Shown here: in pieces, positions 22,062-35,175 of the stretch
Layout of the letters: each line of letters begins with the position of its first letter
How positions within the stretch are numbered: the first letter of the stretch is position 1
Source: Stictocephala bisonia
Taxonomy: Eukaryota; Arthropoda; Insecta; Hemiptera; Membracidae
DNA: 64,000 nucleotides
Assembly (NCBI GenBank): GCA_035578905.1
Contig: JAQJVL010000030.1
Span: 311,159 to 375,158, forward strand
Direction of reading: 5' to 3'
The notes under the pieces: generated by a model
Seen by the model: the letters and a program-made list of their open reading frames with translations, nothing else
The model's database searches: none
Told to the model about the DNA's origin: nothing
Program-made: the position numbers and the translations under genes

Positions 22062-23149
22062 AGATACAAACAGCGCAAAATCAAATTTCATCAAATATTG
22101 TCTCACTCAGAGGGAGGACGAAGTTCTTCCAAACGTAGTAATAGATGATGCTCTTATAGAGAATGCAGATTCTAATAAGTTCTTGGGAATGTACCTTGAT
22201 CGAGGGCTGATCTGGGATGACCACATTGATAATGTCTGTACAAAGGTTACCTCAGGCATTTACGTCTTACGTAACCTCACAATATTTTGCTCCCTTGATG
22301 TTTTAAAAATGGCCTACTATGGCCTCATATATCCCCACCTATCGTACGGGATAAGACTCTGGAGTAGCTGCGCTGCAACCAAATTCGAAAGGGTTTTTCG
22401 GCTCCAAAAAAGAACTATTAGAATCATTTCAAAATTACAAAACAGAGAGTCGTGTAGAGACGCCTTCAGGGAGTTGGGAATGCTAACTTTGCCCTGCCTG
22501 TACATGCTGGAGGCGCTCCTGTACTGACAGTTTAAAACTGAATTGGTCTAGGGCAGGAACGTCCATCAGTATGAAACTCGTGGCAGGGACAATTTCCGTA
22601 GAGTCCGGTGTAAAACAATGGCGTCTGACCGCCTTCCTGCGCAGGTTGGGGTTGGATTGCTTAATCAGCTCCCTGAAGATATCAAAACAAGCCAGAGTTT
22701 CAATACTTTTAAATATCGCTTAAAACACCTCTTGATGTCAAGAGTCTTTTACTCGGTTGGCGAGTTCATGGAAAGCCGCTGGGAATAAAAATTCAAAATT
22801 TGGCCCCAATGACACTGGTGTAAAGTATGAATGTAGAATGCCTGTAATTTATGTACGTACGGTTGATATAATGGTAGAATAGAATAGGCCATTATAATAA
22901 TTTTGAATTTTATTAAAATCTTATTTATTATATATTATTAAAACAAATATTGACTTTTGCAATACGATGTAATAATTGTTAATACTGCAATAAAAATTGA
23001 TTAATTGATTAACTTTAAATTCTATATTTAGCAAAAATAATGTGTCAGTTTCCTATCGGATTGAAACGGTCTAACACCTATTGCCAAAGAATCGATCTTT
23101 ACCGGTTAACAAAGGGAGATTCGATTGACGAGATAGAATCGTGTTTATA

Positions 23150-24560
23150 CCATCCTTGACAGGACCTTTCACCAGGAATGGTGGCATACTTCACGCACCT
23201 CCCTACTCCCCGGCTGACGACCTTCAACACTATTAACTTGGACTGACAGTGACAGCAGTAGACGTACTTACGTGCCTTCAGGACCTTTAGTGATGGTGAC
23301 ATTCTTCACATACCTACCTAATCCCCGGCAGATGACCTTCACACTCTATTTACACTAAACTTGGACTGACGATGACAGCAGTAGACGTACTAACGTGTCT
23401 TCAGGGCCTTATACTAGTGATGGTGACATTTTTCACACACCTGCCTAATCCCGGCTGACAACCTTCAACTCTCTATTTACACTGAACTTGGACTGACGGT
23501 GACAGCAGTAGACGTACTTACGTGTCTTCAGGGCCTTATACTAGTGATGGTAACATTTTTCACACACCTGCCTAATCCCCGGCTGACGACCTTCACGCTC
23601 TATTTACATTAAACTTGGACTGACGATGACAGCAGTAGACGTACTTACGTGTCTTCAGGGCCTTATACTAGTGATGGTGACATTTTTCACACACCTGCCT
23701 AATCCCGGCTGACAACCTTCAACTCTCTATTTACACTGAACTTGGACTGACGGTGACAGCAGTAGACGTACTTACGTGTCTTCAGGGCCTTATATTAGTG
23801 ATGGTAACATTTTTCACACACCTGCCTAATCCCCGGCTGACGAACTTCACACTCTATTTACATTAAACTTGGACTGACGGTGACAGCAGTAGACGTACTT
23901 ACGTGTCTTCAGGGCCTTATACTAGTGATGGTAACATTTTTCACACACCTGCCTAATCCCCGGCTGACGACCTTCACACTCTATTTACATTAAACTTGGA
24001 CTGACGGTGACAGCAGTAGACGTACTTACGTGTCTTCAGGGCCTTATACTAGTGATGGTAACATTTTTCACACACCTGCCTAATCCCCGGCTGACGACCT
24101 TCACACTCTATTTACATTAAACTTGGACTGACGATGACAGCAGTAGACGTACTTACGTGTCTTCAGGGCCTTATACTAGTGATGGTGACATTTTTCACAC
24201 ACCTGCCTAATCCCGGCTGACAACCTTCAACTCTCTATTTACACTGAACTTGGACTGACGGTGACAGCAGTAGACGTACTTACGTGTCTTCAGGGCCTTA
24301 TACTAGTGATGGTAACATTTTTCACACACCTGCCTAATCCCCGGCTGACGACCTTCACGCTCTATTTACATTAAACTTGGACTGACGGTGACAGCAGTAG
24401 ACGTATTTACGTGTCTTCAGGGCCTTATACTAGTGATGGTAACATTTTTCATACACCTGCCTAATTCCCGGCTGACGACCTTCACACTCTATTTAAATTA
24501 AACTTGGCCTGACGGTGACAGCAGTAGACGTATTTACGTGTCTTCATGGCCTTATACTAC
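23150..24560. repeat. 127-bp tandem repeat array, about 11 units, with two unit types
   Basis: The marker ACTTGGACTGACG is spaced exactly 127 bases apart from 23359 to 24502; the leftmost spacing is 123. Two unit types are distinguishable: type A has CCCCGGCTGACGACC..TTTACATTAA, type B has CCCGGCTGACAACC..TTTACACTGAA. Reading from 23359 the order is A B A B A A A B A A. Every unit contains GACGTACTTACGTGTC, a partial palindrome. No frame is conserved across the array. Confidence 0.93.
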
Positions 24561-24995
24561 TGTCGGCGCAGAAATTATGGTCCCCTGAGTTTAAGCTTTA
24601 AATACAAGCGAACCCTTCGTGCTAGAATAAAACAATTGCACCATTATTTAGCGTGTTTAATTCTGCGTTCATACATATATTCAAATAAATTTTAGCATAA
24701 CTTATGTAAAACGTAGATGAAGGTATGTAGAAAAAAGTCCCGTTTTATCACTCCTTTGTATTGAAGTTCGACTTTAAACAATTACTGTTTTAAAACCACT
24801 GGACCAATCTTTGTGAAATTTTTATACCATATTATAGAATTCATAAATAATGTAAATCTCAAGTTTTAAATTTTTATTTCATTTTTCATAGAATCTGCTG
24901 TAGATTTTGCTAACGAAAATTATCTCAGCACTCCTTTGCTCGATATAACTGGCTTTCAGCTTGTTTTAAAGAATAAATTCTTTACATATAAAATT
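24561..24995. other. AT-rich DNA between array and fold-back
   Basis: No gene or recognisable element end. It could belong to the same element as the adjacent fold-back, but termini were not found. Confidence 0.4.
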
Positions 24996-25286
24996 ATTTA
25001 TAACTGTTTATTTCTTAATTCGAATTCGTTGCGTTATTACGTGTTATTTGAAACAGAGTAAATGTGCGCCGAAGCGTGAACTCATCGCGCCGCTCGGGGT
25101 GGAAGTACAGTCTTCGGGATGGAAATGTTTCCTACACTTTTGTTTGTTGAGTTAGTTTAGACTACGGCCACAGCCATAGTCATCAGGGTAGACTGTACTT
25201 TCACCCCGAGCAGCGTACATTTACTCTGTTTCAAATAACACGTAATAACGCAACGAATTCGAATTAAGAAATAAACAGTTATAAAT
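24996..25286. repeat. fold-back inverted repeat, 70-bp outer arms
   Basis: Outer arms 24996-25065 and 25217-25286 are almost perfectly complementary over 70 bases (ATTTATAACTGTTTATTTCT at the outer edge). An inner pair, 25092-25113 and 25190-25211 (GCTCGGGGTGGAAGTACAGT and complement), continues the stem. The central loop is 25114-25189. It has the form of a fold-back MITE; no target duplication was established. Confidence 0.85.
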
Positions 25287-25299
25287 ATAAAGTCCGTCT

Positions 25300-25432
25300 T
25301 CTAATTACGTGCTAAAAACTCCCTTACCGAGTAAAAAGGCCTCAGCCAACAAACATTTTTTTAAGCGTGCTTTTAAAATCTTAGAGGTTGGAGCTGTCTT
25401 TATTGTCTCGTGGAGGCTGTTAAGACTCCCCG
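25300..25432 (-). mobile_element. C-terminal scrap of a non-LTR ORF2
   Basis: The minus strand reads SGSGSLNSLHETIKTAPTSK, then LKARLKKCLLAEAFL. This aligns in order with the LPDSIKNAPTLKALKTRLKRCL block seen at 16946-17197, the C-terminal signature of these ORF2 proteins. Only about 45 codons remain and it directly abuts the fold-back. Confidence 0.65.
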
Positions 25433-28400
25433 ATCCGGAGTCAAATCACTGAAATTAACAAGAGAGTGAAGAGTCGACTACAATAAAAACCCTAGTTATG
25501 GAATGCTACAATATACGTCTACGTATGTGATTCGTACATTTTATATAAATTAGCATAATTTTACATCATACTACTGACATAGACAGTGGTAAGTACTGTG
25601 CCAGCGCAGTGCAGAGTCACGACTGACACATAATAGCGCATGCGCAACACCACATAATGCGCCTTGGTGGGCCAACGACCGTGTTTTCACGCTCAGCTCA
25701 CTTCCCCCACAAATTTGTTGAGAAAGTGTAGCAACGTGAATCACGTGAAACAGCTGATTGCTTGTTTTATAGACGGAGTTCCGGAGAGAGTTGTAAATTC
25801 ATGTAATTAGCGTCTTTTTATAAGATTCGTCACAGAATGTTCGATCCTATTACTTATTAGTGTATCGTTAACGAGTGATCGACTTCTGTTGTTTAATAAT
25901 TGGATGTTATTGCCAGTTGTTATTAGTAATCATTGTTCTATAATAAAAATAGTAACAAATAGCGAGTATCATTCATATACATAGTTATGGGAAAACAACA
26001 ACGTAGAAATAATAAATCCAATCAAATTTAAAAACTAAAGTAGATTTTAAATATGGACGTGCAGTAACAATTTAATTACGATACACAAAAGACGCGGAAG
26101 GTGAAGTTGTGTTTGGCATACCAACACGTGTAGCACCCGAAGTCACGTACAGGATGCCCAGTGGCAGTGGCCAGGCCAGCGGTCCAAGGGTCAATGGAAC
26201 CTGACTCACGCCGCAAGGTATAAACTAAAGTTAACCGCCACTGGTTGGCTCTCTTGTAAACAAAAGTAACAATTAAACAAATACTTAATTGATCGGAAAG
26301 GTTACTCTTCATTTAAGTACAGTATATAATATTAAGGCGTTCAGAGTTCGTATTTAGCTTAAATGATTTCTAAAAAAATCATGTAATATCTGACTTAAAA
26401 AAGATAATTTTCAAAAAAGAGAATATTATAATGTCAACGCTAAAACACAAACAGAAAACACCAGAAAAACAACATACATTACTTACAATTTATTTGTGTC
26501 TGTTTATAACACGATTACGGAGAAACTTGTAGACCAATCATCAAGGCGTTCGGCACGTAGGTACTTCGTAAGAAGATAGAAATACCTATATTCAGAGTTA
26601 ATTTGTTAACTCCCAAGCAAAGAGGCTTGAATAGGTAACGCCGCATTGTATTCAAAGTCCACCGCACATGATGCTGTAGTGGTGCAAGGTGCGTGGGTCA
26701 CGGCACTGACAATAGATAAGCATGCTCTTATATCACTCAATACTGGTACGACAAAACAACTTGAATCTATTACTGTTGCCTGTTAACTGTTATTTTAGTG
26801 CGCACACGTTCTTTCTTAATAATAATACATCCACAACAAATTTTTAATAAAAATAAATTACACAATGGTTAACGTTTCAAACATCCCCAAACGAGTCTAC
26901 TTACCAATTTTATTTAAACGATAAACATTCCTTGATGCCAATTTAACTGCGTCAAATACCGAGTGTTCGCAGACAATGCAAGTCCAGTCTGTGGACAGAA
27001 AGTGAGTGCAGTGTGGCACCTGGAGGTCAAGAAGAGCGCAGAAAGAAGACAAAAACCACGGAGCGGCTTGAAAGTGGAACGACCGGTTTGGCGTTATTTT
27101 CGCGAGCGTGTCGACGGGAAGGCAGCCGTATAAACGCCATATATAGTTGAAGGCGTTGTTCTTTTGTTACGTCACTTCACAATATACAACACTGAGATGT
27201 CGTCATTACGTAACCAGATGGTAGGGTGATCGAGGGACTTCTCCCACGCTGTAACGCCTAGTTCACAGTTATCATCATCTTAGTCCCCTCTTCTGCAGTG
27301 TGGACGGGACTGCGTACAGTTTTCTTGCGACAAAATGAAGTCGTTAATGTTCGACAGTTGCGAACAGTGTGATCTATGATAAAGTACATCTGAATTACAT
27401 GCGATGAGTCGTAAAAATAAACGCGTTCAATCAAATAGTTTGACCTAGTTTTTCTTTTCCTGGTGGAAAAGTAATCTCCACTCCAGCATTTTAGCGAGAT
27501 TTGCCAATTCTTGCATAAATTTGCTACGCGAATACCCCATACAAAATATGAGCAGTAAATACGGAGCGCTGGATATATTGTACTTGTTGCAAATCAAATT
27601 TCACAAATTAATTGACCTAATTTTTAGTAATTTATGTGGAGTACAATAGGTGTTATGATCTTCTGTGGCATTGTCACTAGGTAATATGTGCCAAATTACA
27701 TCCAACTGAACTTTGTATACACCTCACACTGAAAAACTAGTTCAATTAGTCGGGATACGACAGGATTACGTTAAGTGAACAAAAAGTAAAGTGAAACTCG
27801 AGGTTTGAGGAAACACAGTCATTAAGTGTTTAATTCAATCACATCTCAGAGAAAAAGAGTGTAAAAAAGCTTACATGGCAAATTATTTTATAAATTAATT
27901 ATCAAATTAACAACTCAATTAACACACAAAATACTCATGAAATAAAAACGCAAATAAAGTGCATTATCCAGGAATGATGATATTTAATTAGTTGACCGGT
28001 GACACAATGGCCTATCTCATTTCCCTATCAGCCATCGATTAATCCTTCACGTTAAATACGATAAATCTATTTTCCTCATTCGTCTCCCAAAAACCCATAA
28101 GCACTTTTAATCGATAAGTCATCCAATACATAATTTTCTATATAGTATATTCAACTTATCCGTAAGCATGTTCCTGATCGATAAGCCTACCAATCGTTTA
28201 TTTTGTATTATATAGTAAATATATTTTTGCTATCCATCTAACTCTGCCTATGATATACAAGCACGTCCCAATATACTCGTATAATCGCCAATCATTGGCT
28301 ATAACATTTCTGATCGATAAAAGATATCGAACCCTTCGCCTTGTATGCAAGAAAACTTTTTTGACTTTCATCTGACCCTGCCTATGTTGAAGTGAAGTCA

Positions 28401-29117
28401 TTTCGACAAAGCATATTCATAAATGTTTACACCACCACAATGACTCAATGATAGGTAACAAACTAGTTAAAAAACTATGGCACTCAAGTTATCTTCAGCA
28501 CACTGATGAAATAATCACGGTTTTTCTATTTATTTAGTTTCGTACAATATTGAAACATAAAATGTTTAAACCAAAGATAATACTACGTTAAATGAAATAT
28601 TAAAATACAAGTGTTGAAACGACTATTGTTTTATTCCTTTCTTTTGTTGATATCGGGATAGGGTATATACATAGGTGTTCAGTAGTCAGCCTGAACACAA
28701 CAACTAATTGAGGTTAAGTGTAAGAGAGGACCTAATGGTCCTTACTTTGCCTCAAAAATTAAAACTTTTTTCATTTCATTTTGTAGGAAACAATGTAAGG
28801 CGATACACAATGATGTTAAAGTATAAATTATATATGCATACGTTGGTTACATTTTGTTAAATACCCCTATTAGGTACTGTAAGTAATTTGACACATTTTC
28901 AGGCTACACGTCAAGGACACGTGAAATCTTTCATCTACATGAAAATGTTAATAAAATACAGACTTGGATCCGCATTTCGTCCTGCAATCCTTCATTTTCA
29001 AAACTTAACCCCAACTGACCTGTATATATGATATGATATATACAGGTATATGATGAACTACGTTTACCTGGTCCCAGCAACGTTTAGTGCAACACAAACA
29101 CATTTCTCAATCCTAGA
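25433..29117. other. long non-coding stretch with mixed composition
   Basis: No gene could be supported. GC-richer patches at 25590-25720 and 26940-27140 contain CpGs, and the second is followed by CGCCATATATAGTTG, which could be promoter-like, but no transcript structure is visible. Between 28020 and 28330 the word ATCGATAA or CGATAA recurs (28109, 28177, 28311), with a loosely repeated ATCTRACYCTGCCTATG at 28237 and 28371, suggesting an old degenerate repeat. A small palindrome (CCTGTATATAT..ATATATACAGG) is at 29019-29046. Confidence 0.4.
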
Positions 29118-31640
29118 ACTGACGTCAGTGTAAGGCGGTAACATACAACAGTTCTCACCTAACGACAGTGTAAGGCGGTAACGTACAACAGTTCTCACCT
29201 AACGACAGTGTAAGGCGGTAACGTACAACAGTTCTCACCTAACGACAGTGTAAGGCGGTAAAGTACAACAACTCACCTAACGACAGTGTAAGGCGGTAAC
29301 ATACAACAGTTCTCACCTAACGACAGTGTAAGGCGGTAACGTACAACAGTTCTCAACTGAGGATAATGTAAGGCGGTAACATACAACAGTTCTCAACTGA
29401 CGACAGTGTAAGGCGGTAACATACAACAGTTCTCACCTAACGACAGTGTAAGGCGGTAACGTACAACAGTTCTCACCTAACGACAGTGTAAGGCGGTAAC
29501 ATACAACAGTTCTCAACTGACGACAGTGTAAGGCGGTAACATACAACAGTTCTAACCTAACGACAGTGTAAGGCGGTAACGTACAACAGTTCTCACCTAA
29601 CGACAGTGTAAGGCGGTAACGTACAACAGTTCTCACCTAACAACAGTGTAAGGCGGTAACGTACAACAGTTCTCACCTAACGACAGTGTAAGGCGGTAAC
29701 GTACAACAGTTCTCATCTGACGACTGTTTGAGGCGGTACCGTACTACAGTTCTCAACTGACGATAGTGTAAGGCGGTAACATACAACAGTTCTCACCTAA
29801 CGACAGTGTAAGGCGGTAAAGTACAACAGTTCTCACCTAACGACAGTGTAAGGCGGTAACGTACAACAGTTCTCACCTAACGACAGTGTAAGGCGGTAAC
29901 GTTCAACAGTTCTCATCTGACGACTGTTTGAGGCGGTACCGTTCTACAGTTCTCAACTGACGATAGTGTAAGGCGGTACCATACAACAGTTCTCAACTGA
30001 CGACAGTGTAAGGCGGTAACATACAACAGTTCTAACCTAACGACAGTGTAAGGCGGTAACGTACAACAGTTCTCATCTGACGACTGTTTGAGGCGGTAAC
30101 GTACAACAGTTCTCAACTGACGATAGTGTAAGGCGGTAACATACAACAGTTCTAATCTAACGACAGTGTAAGGCGGTAACGTACAACAGTTCTCATCTGA
30201 CGATTGTTTGAGGCGGTACCGTACTACAGTTCTCAACTGACGATAGTGTAAGGCGGTAACATACAACAGTTCTCAACTGACGACAGTGTAAGGCGGTAAC
30301 ATACAACAGTTCTAACCTAACGAAAGTGTAAGGCGGTAACGTACAACAGTTCTCATCTGACGACTGTTTGAGGCGGTACCGTACTACAGTTCTCAACTGA
30401 CGACAGTGTAAGGCGGTAACATACAACAGTTCTCACCTAACGACAGTGTAAGGCGGTAACGTACAACAGTTCTCACCTAACGACAGTGTAAGGCGGTAAC
30501 ATACAACAGTTCTCAACTGACGACAGTGTAAGGTGGTAACATACAACAGTTCTCACCTAACGACAGTGTAAGGCGGTAACGTACAACAGTTCTCACCTAA
30601 CGACAGTGTAAGGCGGTAACGTACAACAGTTCTCACCTAACAACAGTGTAAGGCGGTAACGTACAACAGTTCTCACCTAACGACAGTGTAAGGCGGTAAC
30701 GTACAACAGTTCTCATCTGACGACTGTTTGAGGCGGTACCGTACTACAGTTCTCAACTGACGATAGTGTAAGGCGGTAACATACAACAGTTCTCACCTAA
30801 CGACAGTGTAAGGCGGTAAAGTACAACAGTTCTCACCTAACGACAGTGTAAGGCGGTAACGTACAACAGTTCTCACCTAACGACAGTGTAAGGCGGTAAC
30901 GTTCAACAGTTCTCATCTGACGACTGTTTGAGGCGGTACCGTACTACAGTTCTCAACTGACGATAGTGTAAGGCGGTAACATACAACAGTTCTCAACTGA
31001 CGACAGTGTAAGGCGGTAACATACAACAGTTCTAACCTAACGACAGTGTAAGGCGGTAACGTACAACAGTTCTCATCTGACGACTGTTTGAGGCGGTAAC
31101 GTACAACAGTTCTCAACTGACGATAGTGTAAGGCGGTAACATACAACAGTTCTAATCTAACGACAGTGTAAGGCGGTAACGTACAACAGTTCTCATCTGA
31201 CGATTGTTTGAGGCGGTACCGTACTACAGTTCTCAACTGACGATAGTGTAAGGCGGTAACATACAACAGTTCTCAACTGACGACAGTGTAAGGCGGTAAC
31301 ATACAACAGTTCTAACCTAACGACAGTGTAAGGCGGTAAAGTACAACAGTTCTCATCTGACGACTGTTTGAGGCGGTACCGTACTACAGTTCTCACGCTG
31401 ACGACTGTGTGGGGCGGTACCGTCCTATACAGTTCTCACCTGACACTGTGAGAGGCGGCACCGTACTACAGTTCTCACCTGACGACTGTGTGAGGCGGTA
31501 CCGTCCTATACAGTTCTCACCTGACACTGTGAGAGGCGGCACCGTATTACAGTTCTCACGCTGACAACTGTGTGGGGCGGTACCGTCCTATACAGTTCTC
31601 ACCTGACACTGTGAGGCGGCACCATACTACAATTCTCATA
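29118..31640. repeat. 40-bp minisatellite array, about 63 units, with a 1,000-bp higher-order repeat
   Basis: The basic unit is 40 bp (GTGTAAGGCGGTAACGTACA, then ACAGTTCTCACCTAACGACA). Variants include CTGTTTGAGGCGGTACCGTA. Units from about 29380 to 30380 are repeated in the same variant order from about 30380 to 31380, an offset of exactly 1,000 bp (25 units), with only a few differences. Units at the right edge (31390-31640) are longer and more diverged. Minus-strand frames rich in VTALHYRQLRTVV are by-products: 40 is not a multiple of 3, so three units make a 120-bp frame cycle. Confidence 0.96.
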
Positions 31641-31673
31641 CTAATAAGACTCGAAGCTAACAGGTTCGCTTCG

Positions 31674-31865
31674 TACTAATATATTCACTATTCATTTCTA
31701 AGACGCCGATCAAGATATGGGCGAATATGAGGAGTGAATGAGTGTGATATTCTTGTTACTATCTGAGTTCAACTTAGTTCAAAAAGGACTATTTATTAAT
31801 AGCCAAATGGCCAGGACAACTAAGGGATCTACAGCTTTACGTTTTGACTCATATTGTAATACATT
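31674..31865 (-). mobile_element. SINE copy (minus strand)
   Basis: It shares with 17702-17945, in the same order, the 3' block GACGCCGATCAAGATATGGG..GTGAATGAGTGTGAT and the block CTATTTATTAATAGCC..CTACAGCTTTA (plus-strand reading). A convincing tRNA-like head is not visible, so the copy is truncated or from a different subfamily. Confidence 0.55.
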
Positions 31866-34800
31866 TGTGTTGTGTGACTTTCATTTGTATTGTATTTCTA
31901 CCAACACGTACTATGTTAATTAAGAAAGTCTGAGCTTTTATTAAAGGCGGATTAGGTAAGTATAGACGGTCCTCTCTCAAGCTAATGTTTCACGAAACCT
32001 CGAAACTGAACAGTTAATTCACGATAACTGTACCAGAGTACACCTAACCAAGAGAAAAATCCTAGGTGGATACCAGACTACAAACGCAATTACGGTTGTT
32101 ATTGTAGTCATCAGCGCTAAGCGATTATATCATTACGAGCTACGAGACTGCACTAACACATATTTTTTGACCATTTTTCTATCTATAGATATCATTTATT
32201 TATCTAAGATATGTTCACTTACCACTGACAGACAATGTGCGTATGGTGCACATGACCTGCCGTTGGAGGTATGTACCACAATCTGTATTAAGTGCCTATA
32301 CTGAAATCGCCGAGGACCATAGCACTGTAAGTCTGACCATGCACGTAATAACTGGCTTTTGTCCGTTTATGATAGTCAAGAGCAACATGCTTCACGTTGT
32401 AACTAACTAAGTGGTCATTAGCATATTTATTTTAAACTAGGGTCACTGTTGTATAATGACGTATATATGTAAATGTTATATCTAACCTCTGTAGTTGTTA
32501 CATCACCTAGTCTATATTATAATTGATTGACGTATACTATTGTATATTCCCATACATTTATACCTCCTCCAATGAAACCATGTTGGATAGTGAATTTACA
32601 TTGTGTTTCTGTTTCTGCTTCTTTTGAATGTTTCAATGAAAAATAATCTCTGGGGAACACTCAGAAAAATACAGGGACTAATGAAAAATGTAGATAAAAG
32701 AGAAGCGTAGAAGGGGATCTACTAAACGTGCCATGGAAATGGAAACCTCAGTAGATGATGGTGATTGTGTTTATGAATGTATGAATTAATGAAAATATTT
32801 TACTTTTTTAATCTGAATGGTAGTGGCAAGAAATGAGAACCGCTCGCTACAGGTACTCCGGAGGTGGAGGCGAGTGAGAATCTACGTGATAGCTCACTTT
32901 GAATATAATGAATAAATATTGTTTGTAAAAAACTGGAAGACTCATGTCTTGAATTTAATGGACAACGCGACAACCTACATTCTCGGTTCAAAGATAGAAA
33001 TCTTGTAAGGAGGGGAGGGAAGCTACGTTTGTTAGCTGGAGTAATGGATGCCTCGCGTTGGAACACGAGTTCCGTAATGACATCGTGTCAACAACTCCAG
33101 CAATTCATTACAACAATTCCAGAACGTAGCAATGCTTCACACCTAATTAACTGTCTGCACAAGTACTTTCGCAGATTTACGTTACAAAATTGACGATTGA
33201 AAAAAATAATATACGAACAATAATTATTCTTCCTCTTATCCGAATATGCTTAATGAAGGACTAGAGGGTCACATTAAAAATATACAGTAACTTGTTGTTT
33301 AAAGAAAATTCTTTTTCTTACTTCTACCAATCTTACCAACTCTATTCCACCTATTTATTGAAGAGCCTGGATTGACACTTATTTTTTTACAATAGAATTC
33401 AAGTTATCATTTGAAATATAGCATGACAAGCTGTTCAGTACGCCCACAGTTGTTACTTATTGTTCAACTGATTTCAATGAGGTTTAAAGAAAAATTTTTG
33501 GGTGTTTTACCAACCAATGTTATGATTTTATAATTTAACGCATTTCCAAGAGGATAATGACAGGACGAAACATAAAGTATGTATTTCAGTAAAATTAGTA
33601 TGCCTCATCTACTAGCTATCGAATGAAATTTATGCTATTTTCCGATATAATGAAACCGCTAAATATGGAAACAAAATTTAAAACTAAGAGAACAAACTCA
33701 CTATTTTAACAACAAAGTACGAACACAAAGTACTTCCGAGCTTGGTTAACATGGACGCCTTAGAGAACTAACCAGTACTAATTATACTACTGATATGTCA
33801 AGCAGGATAGTGTGTGTTGGGGAGATTTCCTTTCTTTTTTTTTTTTTTTTTTCCTTTCTATGAAGGATCAGATGAATCTAAAAATAGTTCTAAAAATTAA
33901 GTAAGAAACAAATGTCACTATTTTTCTTCATTTGTTATTAAAATTACTTTTCAGCGAGAACCTTATATTATCACATTAATTACAAATATATTAAATACTG
34001 TCCAGTACAGCATAGGTTTGATCGTATTGGAAGCAAGATCCGTCGCACCCTGGGCCAACATTTTGATAAGATAGGCTGTGATGATCTTGGCATGGAACGG
34101 TCAGCCTACCAGGGCCTCATCCTAGTGATTTAAGGACTAGAGGATTTTGGGCCAAGTTGGATTCAGTCACAAATCATCCTAACACCACACCCGTCATTTG
34201 AAGAGAAAATGTAATGAGATAATTTTGAAGTATTAGGACTTCTATTGCTGTTTGAAAGTTACATTCATCCATTACATCTGTACAATTCATTGAGCCGGTT
34301 ATTACACGATTATTGTACATTAAGCCAGTAACCACGAGACCGTTGTACATGTAGTTTGTTATTACTATTAGGCCTGTGATTTAGACAGTTCTCACGATTG
34401 ATTTGCTGATGTTTGACTGCTCATAATTGGATATCTCCAATAGTCAACACATTACCAACCGAGACTTCTATAGCCGATACACTCTGTTTAAAACACCAGC
34501 ATCACGATCTGACTAAACTCGATGACGACAGATTTGACCGTAGGTGTCTCATTATACAGTGTAAAGGTGATTTAGATAACTATCTAGGCCATGAAAACAG
34601 AGCACGTTGGCAGTGTGTTTACTTCACCTTCTGACGAAAATTCTATGTTCCGTTACCACTTTGAGACATACATTATATAGCACTGGTATATTTACCATCA
34701 CATTATCATCCAAACTATCTACCATGTATCAAAATCAGTTACTACTTACGAAAAAATGTCTCTGTAAATAGATATGAGATTTCCTTTTAAGATTTTTTTT

Positions 34801-35175
34801 TATTATTATCATTACTATTAACAGTTACTTATTACGAACGTAATACAGCAAGTTGTAATTGATGACCCTCGTAGCTAACGGCACCCGGTAATCCGGACCA
34901 ATTTGGTTAACAGTAGGTGAAGTCACCGGTTTATCCCACAATGCTGCTACTGTCGGGCGCCCGCTGCGCTTTGAACGCCCGTCGGCCCCGAGCTGCTTGC
35001 GTTAGCGGTAAAACAAACCGGTACCCCAACTGCTTGCTGATAATTATCTATTTGTATCACTATTAACATGAACTACAGTTTTTAGTTAGTTAAACTAACT
35101 AAATTTAAGTCGCTGCAGGTAACATTGCAGCATAAATAGCGTTGATTATATAAATAGCTTTGATAATATATATAC
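31866..35175. other. AT-rich non-coding DNA with a GC-rich patch
   Basis: No gene is supported. The 88-codon minus-strand frame at 32800-33066 has no known domain. A poly(T) run is at 33834-33851. Bases 34880-35040 form a GC-rich block containing GTAATCCGGACC and CGGGCGCCCGCTGCG, possibly an old DNA-element remnant. Confidence 0.4.

Larger units (their letters stand above)
19745..23010 (+). mobile_element. second degenerate non-LTR retrotransposon (CR1/jockey-like), interrupted by a MITE
   Basis: The copy starts within the endonuclease C-terminus (TRVTATSKTAIDNV, about 19810-19850, then VIDTAIADHFGQQV). The linker follows (GNIDCLVRNLQKENWSCLYG; RNSWVTQETLSSKEQLRFYY). After the 20554-21181 insertion the RT resumes: TPVTEDEVARVIQTLNSKKS, SGRFPNILKIAKITPVFKK, ENQFGFKKK, FLDLTKA, then YGVPQGSILGPVLFLIYVN and VQYADDTTLF (catalytic YADD, about 21950). 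The thumb is SNKFLGMYLDRGLIWDDHID and YGLIYPHLSYGIRLWSSC, and the last block reads RVFYSVGEFMESRWE near 22745-22788. It ends in an AT-rich tail with TTGATTAA repeats. Stops, frameshifts and two palindromic insertions make it inactive. Confidence 0.85.

Noticed and set aside
23150..24560. Regular array considered as a CRISPR-like repeat-spacer structure
   Set aside because: The whole 127-bp unit is conserved, with no unique spacers; eukaryotic satellite.
28020..28330. Repeated CGATAA words considered as a regulatory cluster
   Set aside because: Only three or four occurrences at irregular spacing within a loosely repeated AT-rich segment; not distinguishable from chance by eye.
29913..31396. 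Minus-strand frames of 67-117 residues repeating VTALHYRQLRTVV
   Set aside because: By-products of the 40-bp tandem array; the same peptide recurs only because three units make a 120-bp frame cycle.
32800..33066. 88-residue minus-strand frame
   Set aside because: No recognised domain or splice context; length is within chance for this composition.
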